A stretch of 64,000 nucleotides of DNA, taken from NCBI GenBank assembly GCA_022695795.1, contig MU404104.1, positions 186,001-250,000 of the forward strand. The letters run 5' to 3'. Numbering within the stretch: the stretch's first letter is position 1; every line of letters begins with the position of its first letter. Under the pieces are notes generated by a model, which saw nothing but the letters and a program-made list of their open reading frames with translations, was not told the origin of the DNA and did no database searches. The stretch is from Biscogniauxia marginata (lineage: Eukaryota; Ascomycota; Sordariomycetes; Xylariales; Xylariaceae). The position numbers were made by a program, and so were the translations under genes. This document shows, piece after piece, positions 36,726-47,458 of the stretch.

Positions 36726-38231
36726 ATGTCGACCAAGATGTCATCTGTCCCAATTCGAGAGCTGGCTCCCTCATGGAGTTCGAAATCCCACGGCATAATA
36801 GAACCTGAGAAGGAGCCACTAGATTTTCCAGAGATAGAGGCGAAATTTGATGAACAAGCATATATTCGTCGCGAGGCTATGCTTGCAACAGCGCGAGGTA
36901 CAAGTCTGTCGAATGTTCACGAAGGAAACTATGAGCGAATCGATTCCCCAGCCGTATGGTCTTCGGAGACTTTCAAAGTGGAGGACATCACTTACAGAAC
37001 CTCGTCCGAAGATATTTGTGAACTCGAAACTGCCTTACTCCTGTTTAAAGGTATATCACCAAAAGCGATATTTGGCATTCCTACTTACATAACTTGTAGC
37101 CTCCGGGAGAGAACTCAATGATATTAATCGAGACACCTTTCAGTTGCCGATTCTTGGTCAAAAGTTAAGACGATTGTCATGGGACTTGCATGAGCGGACA
37201 GGTGCTGTTATTTTGAAAGGCTTGCAGCCAGACAAGTACAGTACACTTGATAATATCATGCTTTTCGCCGGTCTTGCTAGTTACATAGGTGACCAGAGGG
37301 GGAGGCAAAGTGCCCAAAATGATGTTCTCAGTAAGGGCTTACTTTCACAGTACCCTTTATGATTTTGCTAATCATATTGGGAAGCCCACCTATACAGCGC
37401 GCATGACGAGTCAATCTGTGATCCACGGCCCGGACTCTCGAACCACGGATTGGTGAGTGGTAATGTTCTGGTAGGTTTGTGACAACCCTAAATCTGACAG
37501 TGTTTTAACCTAGCCATTTCACAACGACCACTGCGATATCCTTGCTCTATACGTCGTGGAGACTGCCCTCAACGGGGGTGCTACGCGGTGGGCTTCATTC
37601 GGCCAGATCTACAACGAAATGGTGAAGACAAAACCGCATATAATAGAAACACTAAGTAGGAATGACTGGCCGCACGAGACGTGAGTTCAGACCCCTAAAT
37701 TATCCTATAGGGTCTAACAGCGGTACGCAAAAAAGACCAACCAAGAAGACAAAGTTTTTACCCTTACTCTTTAGAGACCATGAAGACCTGCCTTTTGTCA
37801 GCTTTACAAGATTCGCGCTTACGGGTCTACCAACATACCCTCGACATTCATCAACGCCCAAGCTTAGACCCGACCAAGCTGATGCACTTGACACGATTCA
37901 ATACCTCGCTGAAAGGTACGCGGTGGAGATCAAACAAGAGAAGGGTGATATATTCCTCCTGAACAACAGAGCTGCGCTTCACGCACGCGACAGAATTCAA
38001 GATCCACCAGGATCTTCTCGGCGGCATCTAATGCGTCTTTGTCTTCGAGACTCCGAATATGGTCGCCTAATCCCCGAAGATTTGAAAAGGCGTTGGGGCG
38101 ACATATTCGATGGAGACCAACAAAAACAAGGTCGATGGGCGCTAACAAAGGAACATGGCCTCAATTTCATTTCTAATAGCCGATTCGACTCTTCTTTTAC
38201 AAATGACGAGACAACAGGAAGCCATGGCTAG
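36726..38231 (+). CDS. TauD/clavaminate-synthase-like Fe(II)/2-oxoglutarate dioxygenase
   Basis: Five exons: 36726-37050, 37100-37330, 37385-37452, 37514-37680 and 37721-38231. Introns are 49, 54, 61 and 40 nt, and the joined frame is 433 aa. Intron 2 ends GAAG after a GCTAATC branch site. With that acceptor the frame runs NDVLTHLYSAHDESIC and onward without a break; using an upstream AG breaks it. The iron-binding pair is visible as PFHNDHCDILALYV (HxD), with the distal His in NNRAALHARDRI followed by RRHLMRLCLRD, where the 2-oxoglutarate-binding Arg lies. This cytosolic family hydroxylates or oxidises small molecules (taurine-like sulfonates, amino-acid derivatives, metabolites). The substrate is unknown. 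The gene stops only a few bases before an AT-rich transposon block, but the coding region itself is intact and of normal composition. Confidence 0.85.
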
Positions 38232-38239
38232 AAACACGA

Positions 38240-38849
38240 ACACCAGAAATTAAATTAAATATAATACATCAAATATTAAATTGATATAATACTTATAATG
38301 TAATACATTTAATACGTAAAAGATATATAAAAGTTAAAAACTATTATAAGTTTTAAATATTTCATTTAATATAATATTAACTAGTTATTTATATTTTTAT
38401 TATTTAATTATAAAACGAATATTTAAATATAAACGTTTTAATATAAAACTTATATTAAAAAATAAAAGATTATATCTCGACTTAATATAATTATACGTAA
38501 TTATAAAATTAAGTCGTGGAATTATTTAATTTATATTTAATATTGTTTTTTAAGTATATAAAAATATTTAAAACGCTTTTTTTAATATAATAACGAAAAT
38601 TTATAATTTAAATAATAAATGAATAAATTAAATTAAAAGCTTTATTAAAATTATATTTAATATATAATGTTATTTAAATGTATAACGGGAAAGTAGTTAT
38701 TAACCACTTAAATTAACCTTACTTTTTTAAAAAAAAGTTAAAATATTAAAGATAACACTTAATATTTTTAAGTTAATAAATATAGTTTATAAATCCCGTG
38801 ATTAAATGTAAAATATAAAAAGGGTTTTTTTTTATAAATTAAAACGTCG
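38240..38849. other. AT-rich RIP-type DNA
   Basis: Starts about 20 bases after the dioxygenase stop codon. Extremely AT-rich, with no open frame. Probably decayed transposon; the class was not determined. Confidence 0.5.
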
Positions 38850-40622
38850 AAGTTTTATATAAATAAATAAACGAAATAAGTTTATAAAAGAAATTTCATA
38901 GTTATTACATTTTTAATTATTAAAAATTATTTATGTCGTATCGAAATTAATTAATAATTATTATTATTTAAACCGTTTTATTTAGTTTTATACTTTAAAA
39001 ACTAAATACCTTTTTTATATTAATTAACTTAATTTAACAACCGAAAATATTATTTAAATATTAGTTTTTATTAATTATTAAAAATTTATAATGTTTTTAA
39101 TATTAAATTATGATAATAATTTAAAAATATATTTATACAATTAATTATTATATTAAATTTCCGAAAATATATATTTTATAAAAAAGTTATAATTATTTAA
39201 CGTATTATTAATTTAAATAATTAGTTATTTCTTTTTCGTTTTTATTACGCGATCGTGACGCAAAACGCGTTAAATAAAACTAAATTTTTAATTTTATATA
39301 GCGATAAAAAACTTTTTAAACGCGTTTAAATAAATAAATCGATTATTAAAAAGCCTTTTACGAAGATTTAAATATATATTAAAAATAATATAAAATAATA
39401 TATAATATAATTACGAAATATAATATTTAAAATAAAATTAATATAATAATAATAAATATAAAATAATATAAACAATTATAATAAATTTAATAAAATAATC
39501 GAAAATAAGTTATAATTATTTTTTATTATTATATATTATTTTAATTAAAAAACATTTTATTTTATAATATTATAATAATTTATTATTATTAAAAAATAAA
39601 ATTACGATATTAAATAATAATTAAATTATAAATAAGTTTAATATAAACTTTATAAAGTATTTTTATAAATACACGAAAAAAAACGAAAAAAATTATGCGC
39701 TTTTAATTTTTATTAATTTCGAAAATTATTACTAAAAAATATTATTATGTTTTATATATTTAATTATTTGTTATATAAGTTTTAACTTTTTAACCTTATA
39801 TATTTTAATATTTTAAAATAAATATATAATAATTATTTATAAGGTTTAATAAACCGTTATTATATTTATATTATAAAAAATTTTATGTAATTAAATTAAT
39901 TTTTTTTAATTTAAAAAGGTTATTATTATATTACTTATATTTATATAAATAACGCGTATATTGTTTTAATCTTAATATAAATTAAGTATTTTAAAAAATT
40001 AAAATACTTATAATAACTCGGGAAATATTTTTATAATTTAATTATATTATAAATAAAGTTAAAAAGTTTTAAAAAAGTTTTTTTATAAATATTATAAATA
40101 TTTATAATTAACTTATAAAGATTATTTTAATATTAATATATAAAATGGTTTTATTACGAGATAAAATTATTTATTTTTAAAAAATAAATTATATTTTAAT
40201 AAGCGATATAAAATTAAAACTACTTAATATAAAAAAAGAAATAACTTTATAAATTAAAACAATAATATTATAATTAATAATAAAAAAGGGGAGCTTTAAA
40301 AAAAGTAATAATTAAATAAAAACGATATAATATATATAATTAAATTAATTATAATACGCGTATTTATATAATAAATAAAAAAGTATTTAATAATTTAAAT
40401 TTTAAAGAGTTATAATTAATTTTAATTTTATAAAGCTTTAACTTAAAAAATATAATAAATTAAGTAATATAAATTATACTTTAAAAAACTAAATAAAACG
40501 GTTTAAATAATAATAATTATTAATTAATTTCGATGTAATATAAATGATTTTTAATAATTAAAAGTGTAATAACTATGAAATTTCGTTTATAAACTTGTTT
40601 TGTTTATTCGTTTATATGGTAC
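38850..40622. mobile_element. 1.77-kb RIP-mutated TIR DNA transposon
   Basis: The left arm at about 38850-39000 matches the complement of about 40475-40622 over some 150 bp. Shared stretches include AGTTTATAAA.GAAATTTCATAG, TTTTTAATTATTAAAAAT and AATTATTATTATTTAAACCG. The 1.47-kb middle is the right size for a transposase, but no frame survives. TIR length and total size are compatible with a Tc1/mariner-like or hAT-like element; the superfamily cannot be set without a legible transposase or target duplication. Single related termini occur at about 31230 and 52960. Confidence 0.75.
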
Positions 40623-40661
40623 ATTATAATTAAACTTTATTAAGTTATAAAACCATTTATT

Positions 40662-41133
40662 TGTTACGAATCAACTATGTTAAAAGGGTTTCCAGCAGAG
40701 GTAGTTAGACACGGACCAAAAATGTACGGACCAGTGGTCCCCTCTTTATAATGTGATATAACATCACGTGACCCAATTAGAGGTGTTTATCTAATTAAGT
40801 CTAATTATAGAGAGAATCAAAGGTGTTCATTTAATTAAGTTTAATTCTCTCGATATCTAACATACCAAACGGGAGGAACGTATACAAGGGAGAATAAGTA
40901 TAAAAAAAATAGGATTTTTTATGTATCTAGTTGTTCATTCTTTAGCTATTAATCTAAAACTATAGTCACTCCTTAATACTATAATGAGAATACCTTGAAA
41001 TCTCTCTAACGAACAAGACATTATAAATCACTTAAACTAATCTCAATTCACTATTACCTTTAAATCAAAAAAACCTAATACGTACTTACTTGTAAAGTCA
41101 GTTAACTAGGAACACACAAGGAGGTTCGTCACA
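40662..41133 (+). repeat. Solo LTR of Gypsy family with 5-bp target duplication
   Basis: 472-bp copy, TGTTACGAA at the left and TTCGTCACA at the right, in the plus sense of the element. It is flanked by the perfect direct repeat TTATT (40657-40661 and 41134-41138). It is among the least decayed copies and still contains a GGACCAGTGGTCCCC-like palindrome and the ATCACGTGAC box also seen at 1480-1490. No internal element sequence adjoins it. Confidence 0.88.
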
Positions 41134-41630
41134 TTATTTATTATTTTAATTATTTAAATTACTTAATATTAGTTTAAATAATAAAGTTTTATATATAAAA
41201 TGTAAAAAAAAGTAATAAATTATTAAAAAAGAGCCTAGTTTTTAATAGTTATATATAACGTTATACCTTTTATCTTTTTATATCATTTTATAACGTATTA
41301 TATAAACAAGTAAATAAAACAAGTTTATTAACGAAAATATTAAAAGTAAAAAAAAAGAAATTTTAAAATAATTATTAAAGTTAATACATTTTAAGCTTTA
41401 TATAAACCTTATTATTTTATTATTAAATATTATTAAGTTATAACATTTATAAATAAAATTTTAAAATATATAAAATTTAATAGAAAGGAATTAAAAAAGT
41501 TTAAATTTATATAAAAATATACATTTATATAATAATTTAATAATAATAATTATTATTATTATTTAAGCTAAGAAACCTTATTATCTCTTAATTTTATTTG
41601 GTTGTAACTTGATTAAAGTATTGTCGTTTT
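41134..41630. other. AT-rich DNA with decayed TIR fragment
   Basis: Contains, at about 41340-41425, a degenerate copy of the terminal repeat of the 30805-31488 element (shared ATACATTTTAAGCTTTATATAA and CCTTATTATT). No open frame. It ends at the 3' end of the kinase-like gene. Confidence 0.55.
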
Positions 41631-42446
41631 TTAAACATCCGTAGTTTTTAATTCATCTTGAGAGGTAATCAATGCCTTTAATGCTTCCGCTACTGTATCT
41701 GGACTTCCGTACTCTTCATCCCAACACATTTGAATGATAGAGCTTGCTGAAATTCCTTCCAGGATTGAAAACTCCCTCGCCGCGTACTTTCTCTCGATCT
41801 CATCATCCTCCAATCCTTCGTATGGCGAAGCCCAAACCACCATCTCATAAATAGCAGATCCAAGAGCAAAGAGCTCCATTTTTTGAGCAGGCCGGTTCCG
41901 AAACTCTCTCCCCCGGAGCGGCAGTTCATAGGCAGATTCCTCATAAACACTTGGCTTAAGCTCATCATACCCTTTAATCAAAGAGCCGATGTTAAGGTCG
42001 GAGACTTTGGCGGCTCTTTGATTAAAGATGAAAGGATTGCGGCAACTAATATCACAGTGTTGCACCCCCATCTTGTTGATATAGCTTAGGCTTAAGGCCG
42101 TACCCAGGGCCATCCGCAGTCGGATGCTCTCCTCAAGCGGCACCGCTTTGTGCTTCTTGATAAAACTACGCACGTCACCCAGAGGTGCGTATTCAAGACG
42201 CAGGGAATTGACACCCGGATGTACTTCCTCAAGACCATAACAAAGCAAGATATGCGGATGTTCGCCAAGGTGCTTGTATACAAATGCCTCTCGAGCAAGC
42301 ACCTCTTCGCTGTTATGTTGGCACAATGCGCGCAACTCGCCGTCCTCCCACACCTGGTGCCCTTTAAGCGCCGTCTTCTTGTCCGTAGAAGTCACAAAAC
42401 AACTGCCACCAAGGCCGACGATTGACCACCACATGACAGGAAGCAA
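41631..42446 (-). CDS. Protein-kinase-like protein (271 aa)
   Basis: Single-exon frame; a second Met five residues in is an equally good start. The kinase fold is recognisable: glycine-rich loop GLGGSCFV, VAIK-type lysine in TALKGHQVW, alpha-C Glu in SEEVLAREAFVYKHL, hinge LRLEYAPLGDV, catalytic loop HCDISCRNPFIF (Asp and Asn kept, HRD Arg replaced by Cys) and activation-segment start SDLNIGSL where DFG is expected. The metal-binding Asp is retained but Phe-Gly is Leu-Asn. The C-lobe has MELFALGSAIYEMV and MCWDEEYGSP. This belongs to the small, divergent kinases expanded in filamentous fungi; the HCDxSCRN loop is common among them. It may be active. The target is unknown. It abuts AT-rich DNA on its 3' side. 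Confidence 0.82.
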   Translation of the reverse strand: MLPVMWWSIVGLGGSCFVTSTDKKTALKGHQVWEDGELRALCQHNSEEVLAREAFVYKHLGEHPHILLCYGLEEVHPGVNSLRLEYAPLGDVRSFIKKHKAVPLEESIRLRMALGTALSLSYINKMGVQHCDISCRNPFIFNQRAAKVSDLNIGSLIKGYDELKPSVYEESAYELPLRGREFRNRPAQKMELFALGSAIYEMVVWASPYEGLEDDEIERKYAAREFSILEGISASSIIQMCWDEEYGSPDTVAEALKALITSQDELKTTDV

Positions 42447-42922
42447 GAATCCTTAGCTTGTTGAGTAGCACTCGATCAGAAATATCGGCGAAGGTCGGCC
42501 GAAAGCTACGCTAAATGAACTTATCGAAGGGGAAATTAGTACCAGTGCTTAAATAGACCAAGTGGTTTGCTCTACCGTACTGTGGAATTTTGTAGCCCAT
42601 CAGATCGTTCCCATATTCTGAAGGAAAGCAGCTTATGTTGGGAAGATATGAGACACTGCGACGGTAAAAGCCCCTCTAGTAGTAGGAGTATTAATGGTCT
42701 CGGATTAATTTTATCCGGTCTAGAGCGACGGAGTCGCTGTGACTAAGAAGTGACTAGAGACCCATAGCACCGATCCGCACTTCCCAATACCTCGTGTTAT
42801 TGAATGGTGGTCGTGTAAGCCGATTAGAAATAGATGGGACGCTCAACTCCTCGCTGTCATTGACAATAATTACATCCTTGACGGTGTTAGTTAATGGACT
42901 TGTTAAGATTGGGGGTTAGCTC
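42447..42922. other. Intergenic region
   Basis: Contains the promoter of the kinase-like gene and the 3' end of the arginyl-tRNA synthetase gene. No other feature seen. Confidence 0.5.
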
Positions 42923-44922
42923 TCACCGATCAAGTGGCGTTAACCCTAGAAGGGTCATTCCATTGTGAAGGACCTGGCGAACAGCCTCGTACAAAGCCGC
43001 TCGGGCAATCGAGACAGCACGGCCTTCTGGAGGATTCATGACCCTTAAATGGTCGTAGGTCGAACTCAGTTCATGGGTTAGTTTGAATAGGTATGTTAGG
43101 ATTGTGGTTGGCTCCAATGTTTTTTGCGCCTGATTCACCATGTCAGGAAACCTGGCCATGGTTCGGAGGAGGCTGATAGCGTGAGGCGATTGGGCGAGAA
43201 GGGAAAAATCAGCGCTGAGCATTTCGTCATGCGTGATATCCACTTTCCGGAAGATGGAGCTTAATCTTGCATGAGCATACTGAAGATACGGTCCCGTATC
43301 TCCCTCGAAAGAAGTCATTCGTTCAAGGCTAAATTCGTAGTTGTGAACCCTCTTCCCGGACATATCCTGAACCATAATAGCAGATAGACCGAGAAGTTCG
43401 GCTGTTCGAGTAGGATTCTCTACCTGGCTGTATTTCGTCTCGTTGCGACGCATAACATCGTGCATAAAGTCGCCAACCTCCGCAAGGATGTCGTCGAGAA
43501 ACCTGACATTTCCTTTTCGAGTAGACATACCTATAACCTGTACAGCTTTCATGTCAGGCAGGTCAAAACATAGGAAAGCGGGTTCAACACACCTTCCCAA
43601 AGGTGATATGCTTCATCTTTTTCGACCATGTACTATATCTCTCGCCCATCAAATCCAAAATCTTGAATAGGCGGTTCAAATGAGTCTCCTGTTCACTCAT
43701 GACAACGTAGAGCATTTCATCAAAATGATATGTATCTTCTCTTTGAATGGCAGCACCAACATCCCGAAGAAGGTAATTTGATGTCCCGTTTCGGTTCCGG
43801 ATGATAGCTACGCCGAGCTTCTTTGCACCGTGCTTTTCGAAGTCGATAATCGATGCGTCCTTGTCGATCTCAGTAACACCACGATCCGTAAGGATCTTTT
43901 CAGCCTTCTCCATAGTCTCCTGTTTTACCTGGGACTCTCCAGAATAATCCGTAAAATGGATGTTTAGACGCGCATATGTCTCGTTATATCTCTTGATACT
44001 CAGAGATCGAAATCGCCGCCATAGCTGCAAGGCTTCTTCATCACCGTCTTCCATTCGTTTGAAGTAGGCCTTGGCCTCACCAAGAAGTCCTTTCGATTCC
44101 AGCTCGGAGGTGTCTTCCCCGCGTTTGCCAGCAGCTTTGAACTCATCCTCTTCAGGCTGAAAATCAGCACTGATCTTGACATAGATGTCAAACAAGTGGC
44201 CAATGGGGTCCTTCGCGAAAGCATCTTCATCGCCATAGCGCTTCCAGCCGCAAGCTAGGAGGCCATATTGCCGACCCCAGTCGCCAAGGTAGTTCATACG
44301 AACAACCTTGTATCCTGAACGCTCATATAGATTTGACAAAAAGCCACCAATGATAGTGCTCCGTAGATGGCCTGCATGGAATTTCTTCGCAATGTTTGGG
44401 CTTGAAAACTCAACAATCACGGTTTTTTGCCCTGCATCTGGCTTCAGAGGGTCTCGGAGGCCAAGATTTGGGTTAAAGCCGTAGGCTTTTTGCTGCTGAA
44501 GAATAAGCGGAACAAGAGCGGATGGAAGTTCGGTGGGGTTGAAGAAGAACTTGAGGAGGGTGCCTTCGGCAATGGGAGCTTTCACTTTCGCGCCTTCGTA
44601 TGATTCGAACTAGACCGTATCAGCCTGGTCATCCAGCGCCGGATTGACAGCAGCATACCTCTGCGACTATTTTCTTGGTCAACTCGGCAGGAGCAACACC
44701 CTTCATACGAAGGCGAGGAACGATCAGTATCAAATCGCCGTTATCCAGCGTGGTGGGCCGGTCGAGGCAGCTGAGGGCTAAGCTCCTATCTATGTGGCAG
44801 ATTCGTGACAGTTCTTCAGCAATGGCAACGCGGAACCGATCCAGAGGATTGAGGTCAGGGAAAGTGCTGCGGTCGGCAGGCTGGGGTCCCTGTGAAGGGG
44901 TACTGGGAACTTGAGGCGCCAT
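42923..44922 (-). CDS. Arginyl-tRNA synthetase
   Basis: Exons on the minus strand are 44922-44659, 44609-43593 and 43537-42923; introns of 49 and 55 nt, both phase 0. The joined frame is 631 aa, the usual length for eukaryotic cytosolic ArgRS. Class I signatures are present: HIGH-type motif in KKFHAGHLRSTIIG and KMSKS-type motif in VIGMSTRKGNV. Also visible are YLGDWGRQYGLL, the anticodon-binding DALR domain (GDTGPYLQYAHARL, YDHLRVM) and an N-terminal ArgRS-N domain around FRVAIAEELSRI. The enzyme charges tRNA-Arg with arginine for protein synthesis. The frame stays open upstream to ATGs at 45069 and 45057, adding about 49 residues that are rich in Ser, His and Arg and poor in acidic residues, which could be a mitochondrial presequence. 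The essential gene stands between two AT-rich blocks. Confidence 0.95.
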
Positions 44923-45109
44923 AACTACGAATCCTTCATGTAGGAAGTAACTTGGGTGTGAGGAGAGATGGAGAGATTTTGAAGACTGCAGCGATGAGCC
45001 AAACCTTATTATCTGGTGAGGCGAGGGCCGGTGACTCACTGGAATGCCACATTCCATTCTCTGCGCCACACTTAGCTCAAGTTTTTAGTGTCTACCTACC
45101 AGTCAAGGT

Positions 45110-45562
45110 TGAAAGATTAATTAAAAAGAGTTTTTTTTTAAACAGAATATTAATATATTTAATTTTCTTAACGTTTTAAAATATATAAATATATTATAAA
45201 TAAAAACATTTATCATTATAATAAATATTTATATGAAAAGTTTTTTTTATAATTTTTTTATAATTTTTAAAAAAAAATTAATTAAATTAATAAAGTAAAT
45301 TAAAAAGAAACAAACGTAATTATAATTTTAATAATTTAAAGAATTTAATATAACTATTAAAAAATTGTATTTACACCTTGAATATATTAACTATCTTTAT
45401 AAAAATTAAAAAAAAAATTTAATTTAATATCGGTAATATATTTAATATAACTAAAAGAGGTACTTAGTTACTTAATTAAGTTAATAAATTACTTTGTATA
45501 ACCACTCGTAGCAAGTAAGAATCTCTACTATTTTCGTTGTAACCTTTGTGCTTATATATATA
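45110..45562. other. AT-rich RIP-type DNA
   Basis: Short AT-rich island without open frames between the ArgRS 5' end and the secreted-protein gene. It probably contains decayed transposon sequence, but no identifiable terminus was found. Confidence 0.5.
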
Positions 45563-46372
45563 TCATGGGGCGCTACCTAAAACATTTTTACGCCACTCGT
45601 TATAATGGATTGTCTCTTTTGTTGGCAGTTTTGCGTCGTCTTCAAAACACTCAGCCCACCATTTCAAGTCGTCCTCTTCGACGAGTTTGGGCGGTATTAG
45701 CATGTAGTAGCCACTGAGGTAGTTGTTCTGGGCGAGTCGTAACGTCTTCTCAATATCGACATCGTCATCACTATCGTCATCGCTGTCGCTGTCGCCATCG
45801 CTACCGTCACCTTTGGCTAAGCTTTTAATGTAATCCTTAAAGGCATCTTCGTTAGAGTAATAAAATTTCTTCCCGTCTTTAAGCCGGGGAATCCATGCTT
45901 TCGAGGTTTTATCGAACTCTCCAGGGTCGACTCGGAATAACAGACCCTAAATGATTCAATATTAGATAAGTACAGCTTCCAGAAGCATCATGTCAAATGG
46001 CAATACTCGTGGAATGAAACAAACGATTATCAGGGGATAGGATATACTATACGGCTTACCATTCATATCCTTCGCCCTTCTTTAAAGCATCGAACTTGTT
46101 GGAAATGTATACACCGAGACCAAGCATCTTTTTCCCGGTAGCCTTGTCTGGATCATAGACAGGGGCGTGAGCCTCGTTTATTGCCGCGGCTTCAGCCTAC
46201 ACTTCAAGGTTTAGCGTCACGAGAATGACTGTTCCCTAGTTCAACTCACGGCGTTCACCCTCCTGTAGCCTATGACCAACCCCGGGTCTCGACTATGAAC
46301 ATCGGGAACAGGGGAAGTAGTAGTCCAACCAGCTAAAAAAAGGACTAAGATTAACATTAGAGTTAAATGCAT
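45563..46372 (-). CDS. Secreted acidic protein, uncertain third-exon frame
   Basis: Exon 1 is 46372-46250 (signal peptide MHLTLMLILVLFLAGWTT, then PGLVIGYRRVNA) and exon 2 is 46196-46060 (AEAAAINEAHAPVYDPDKAT, LGLGVYISNKFDAL). Exon 3 runs from about 45951 to 45563 and contains FDKTSKAWIPRLKDGKKFYY, an Asp/Ser run (GDSDSDDDSDDDVDIE) and EDDLKWWAECFED, ending SAP-stop. The first intron (53 nt) is clean. For the second (46059-about 45952), the obvious GT and AG leave exon 3 one base out of the frame that looks coding, so a missed mini-exon, an unusual splice site or a frameshift is needed. The GYRxV...EAxxIN...LGxGxYxSN pattern recalls secreted ADP-ribosyltransferase-like proteins of fungi. That is a weak resemblance with no catalytic residue confirmed, and I do not assign a function. 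Confidence 0.55.
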
Positions 46373-46677
46373 TGTTGGTTAAGAAGAGAAAAAAAAAGAG
46401 ACATAGATTGCCTGTCGAATATAAGTAGGTAGAGAACAGGACCCCTTTACCCCTTCAATGAGTATATTGGTTATATTTTCGTAGTATTTGGTGTTAAATC
46501 TTGTCTTAGTTGAGTATCTATACAACTTATATAACGAGAATATGGTTTATAAAATAAAACTGTTTATCAGGTTGACTAAGTAGTTAGGATCGCGACAATC
46601 GACTTGTCAACTTCCTCTATACGCTGCCGAGGTTGATATCATACGTCATTACCGCTATTCTACCATAAATGACTTAC

Positions 46678-47141
46678 ATTCAATCAGTTGCTTATGTTTT
46701 TCAACCATAGCATCAATTTCAATCATCATATCAATGGCTTTGATATGCGTTGGCTGACCATTCATTATCCGTTGGTATTGAGAGCTTTTCGCTTGCAGCT
46801 GTTTTACCAGATTATACAGGCCAAATTCCTATGGCAGTGAAGAGAGGCACAGGTACGGGGCTGACCAGGGACGGAGGGATTGTATATATATAAAAACCAA
46901 CATTAAAGTACTTGACGCACCAACATCGTTGATACGTACTCATATTAAGGCCCACTCCATAACAGTTAGGAATGCGGCGTAGAGTCGCTGACCGTTTGAG
47001 TTCCAAAACGAGCTAATCCTATCTTTTCTAGCATTAGATTCATAGATCCCCGACATATGTTGCCGTTGTCAGCCATGAAAACCGCCTACTTGCCTACAAT
47101 TCCAATCCCGCCGATAGTTTGTCATACACCTGAATTCCCAT
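46678..47141 (-). pseudogene. Small spliced gene of unknown function, apparently broken
   Basis: Exon-like pieces on the minus strand: 47141-47098 (MGIQVYDKLSAGLEL), 47027 to about 46931 (KDRISSFWNSNGQRLYAAF) and 46828-46678 (FGLYNLVKQLQAKSSQYQR). Each boundary has plausible GT/AG signals, and the third piece has a clean acceptor (GCCATAG) and donor (GTAAGT). The second piece reaches a TGA exactly at its donor (TGA|GTACGT), where a Trp codon would let the chain continue into the third. The pieces are helical and charged and look like one protein. Either it is a recent nonsense allele or the splice model is wrong. A further exon downstream was not found. Not recognised. Confidence 0.4.
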
Positions 47142-47458
47142 GGCACTCAATAAGCCTCTAGCCTAGATATTGGGAGTTTGAGATGGTATTTTGGATGAGT
47201 ATTTCGTTCTATTTTATGAGAGTTAAGAATTATTAGAAAATATGGAAATCAACTTACTATGTACCTGATAAAATATATTTTTTTAGTTACGTAGGTAGGT
47301 GTATATCATATAACTTTGAAGACACTAGGCGCTAATCTACGTCACCTAATTTCACTATTATAATACACCCTTTTGCCCTTTCGGCACTGGTCCAGTTATC
47401 ACTTGGGACTGATACAATTTTGTATGCTGTGTTTAACATCAAGCATCATATGGAGCGC

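Noticed and set aside
37331..37452. Apparent double frameshift in the dioxygenase gene
   Set aside because: Choosing the acceptor at 37384 rather than an upstream AG puts all five exons in one frame, so the gene is intact.
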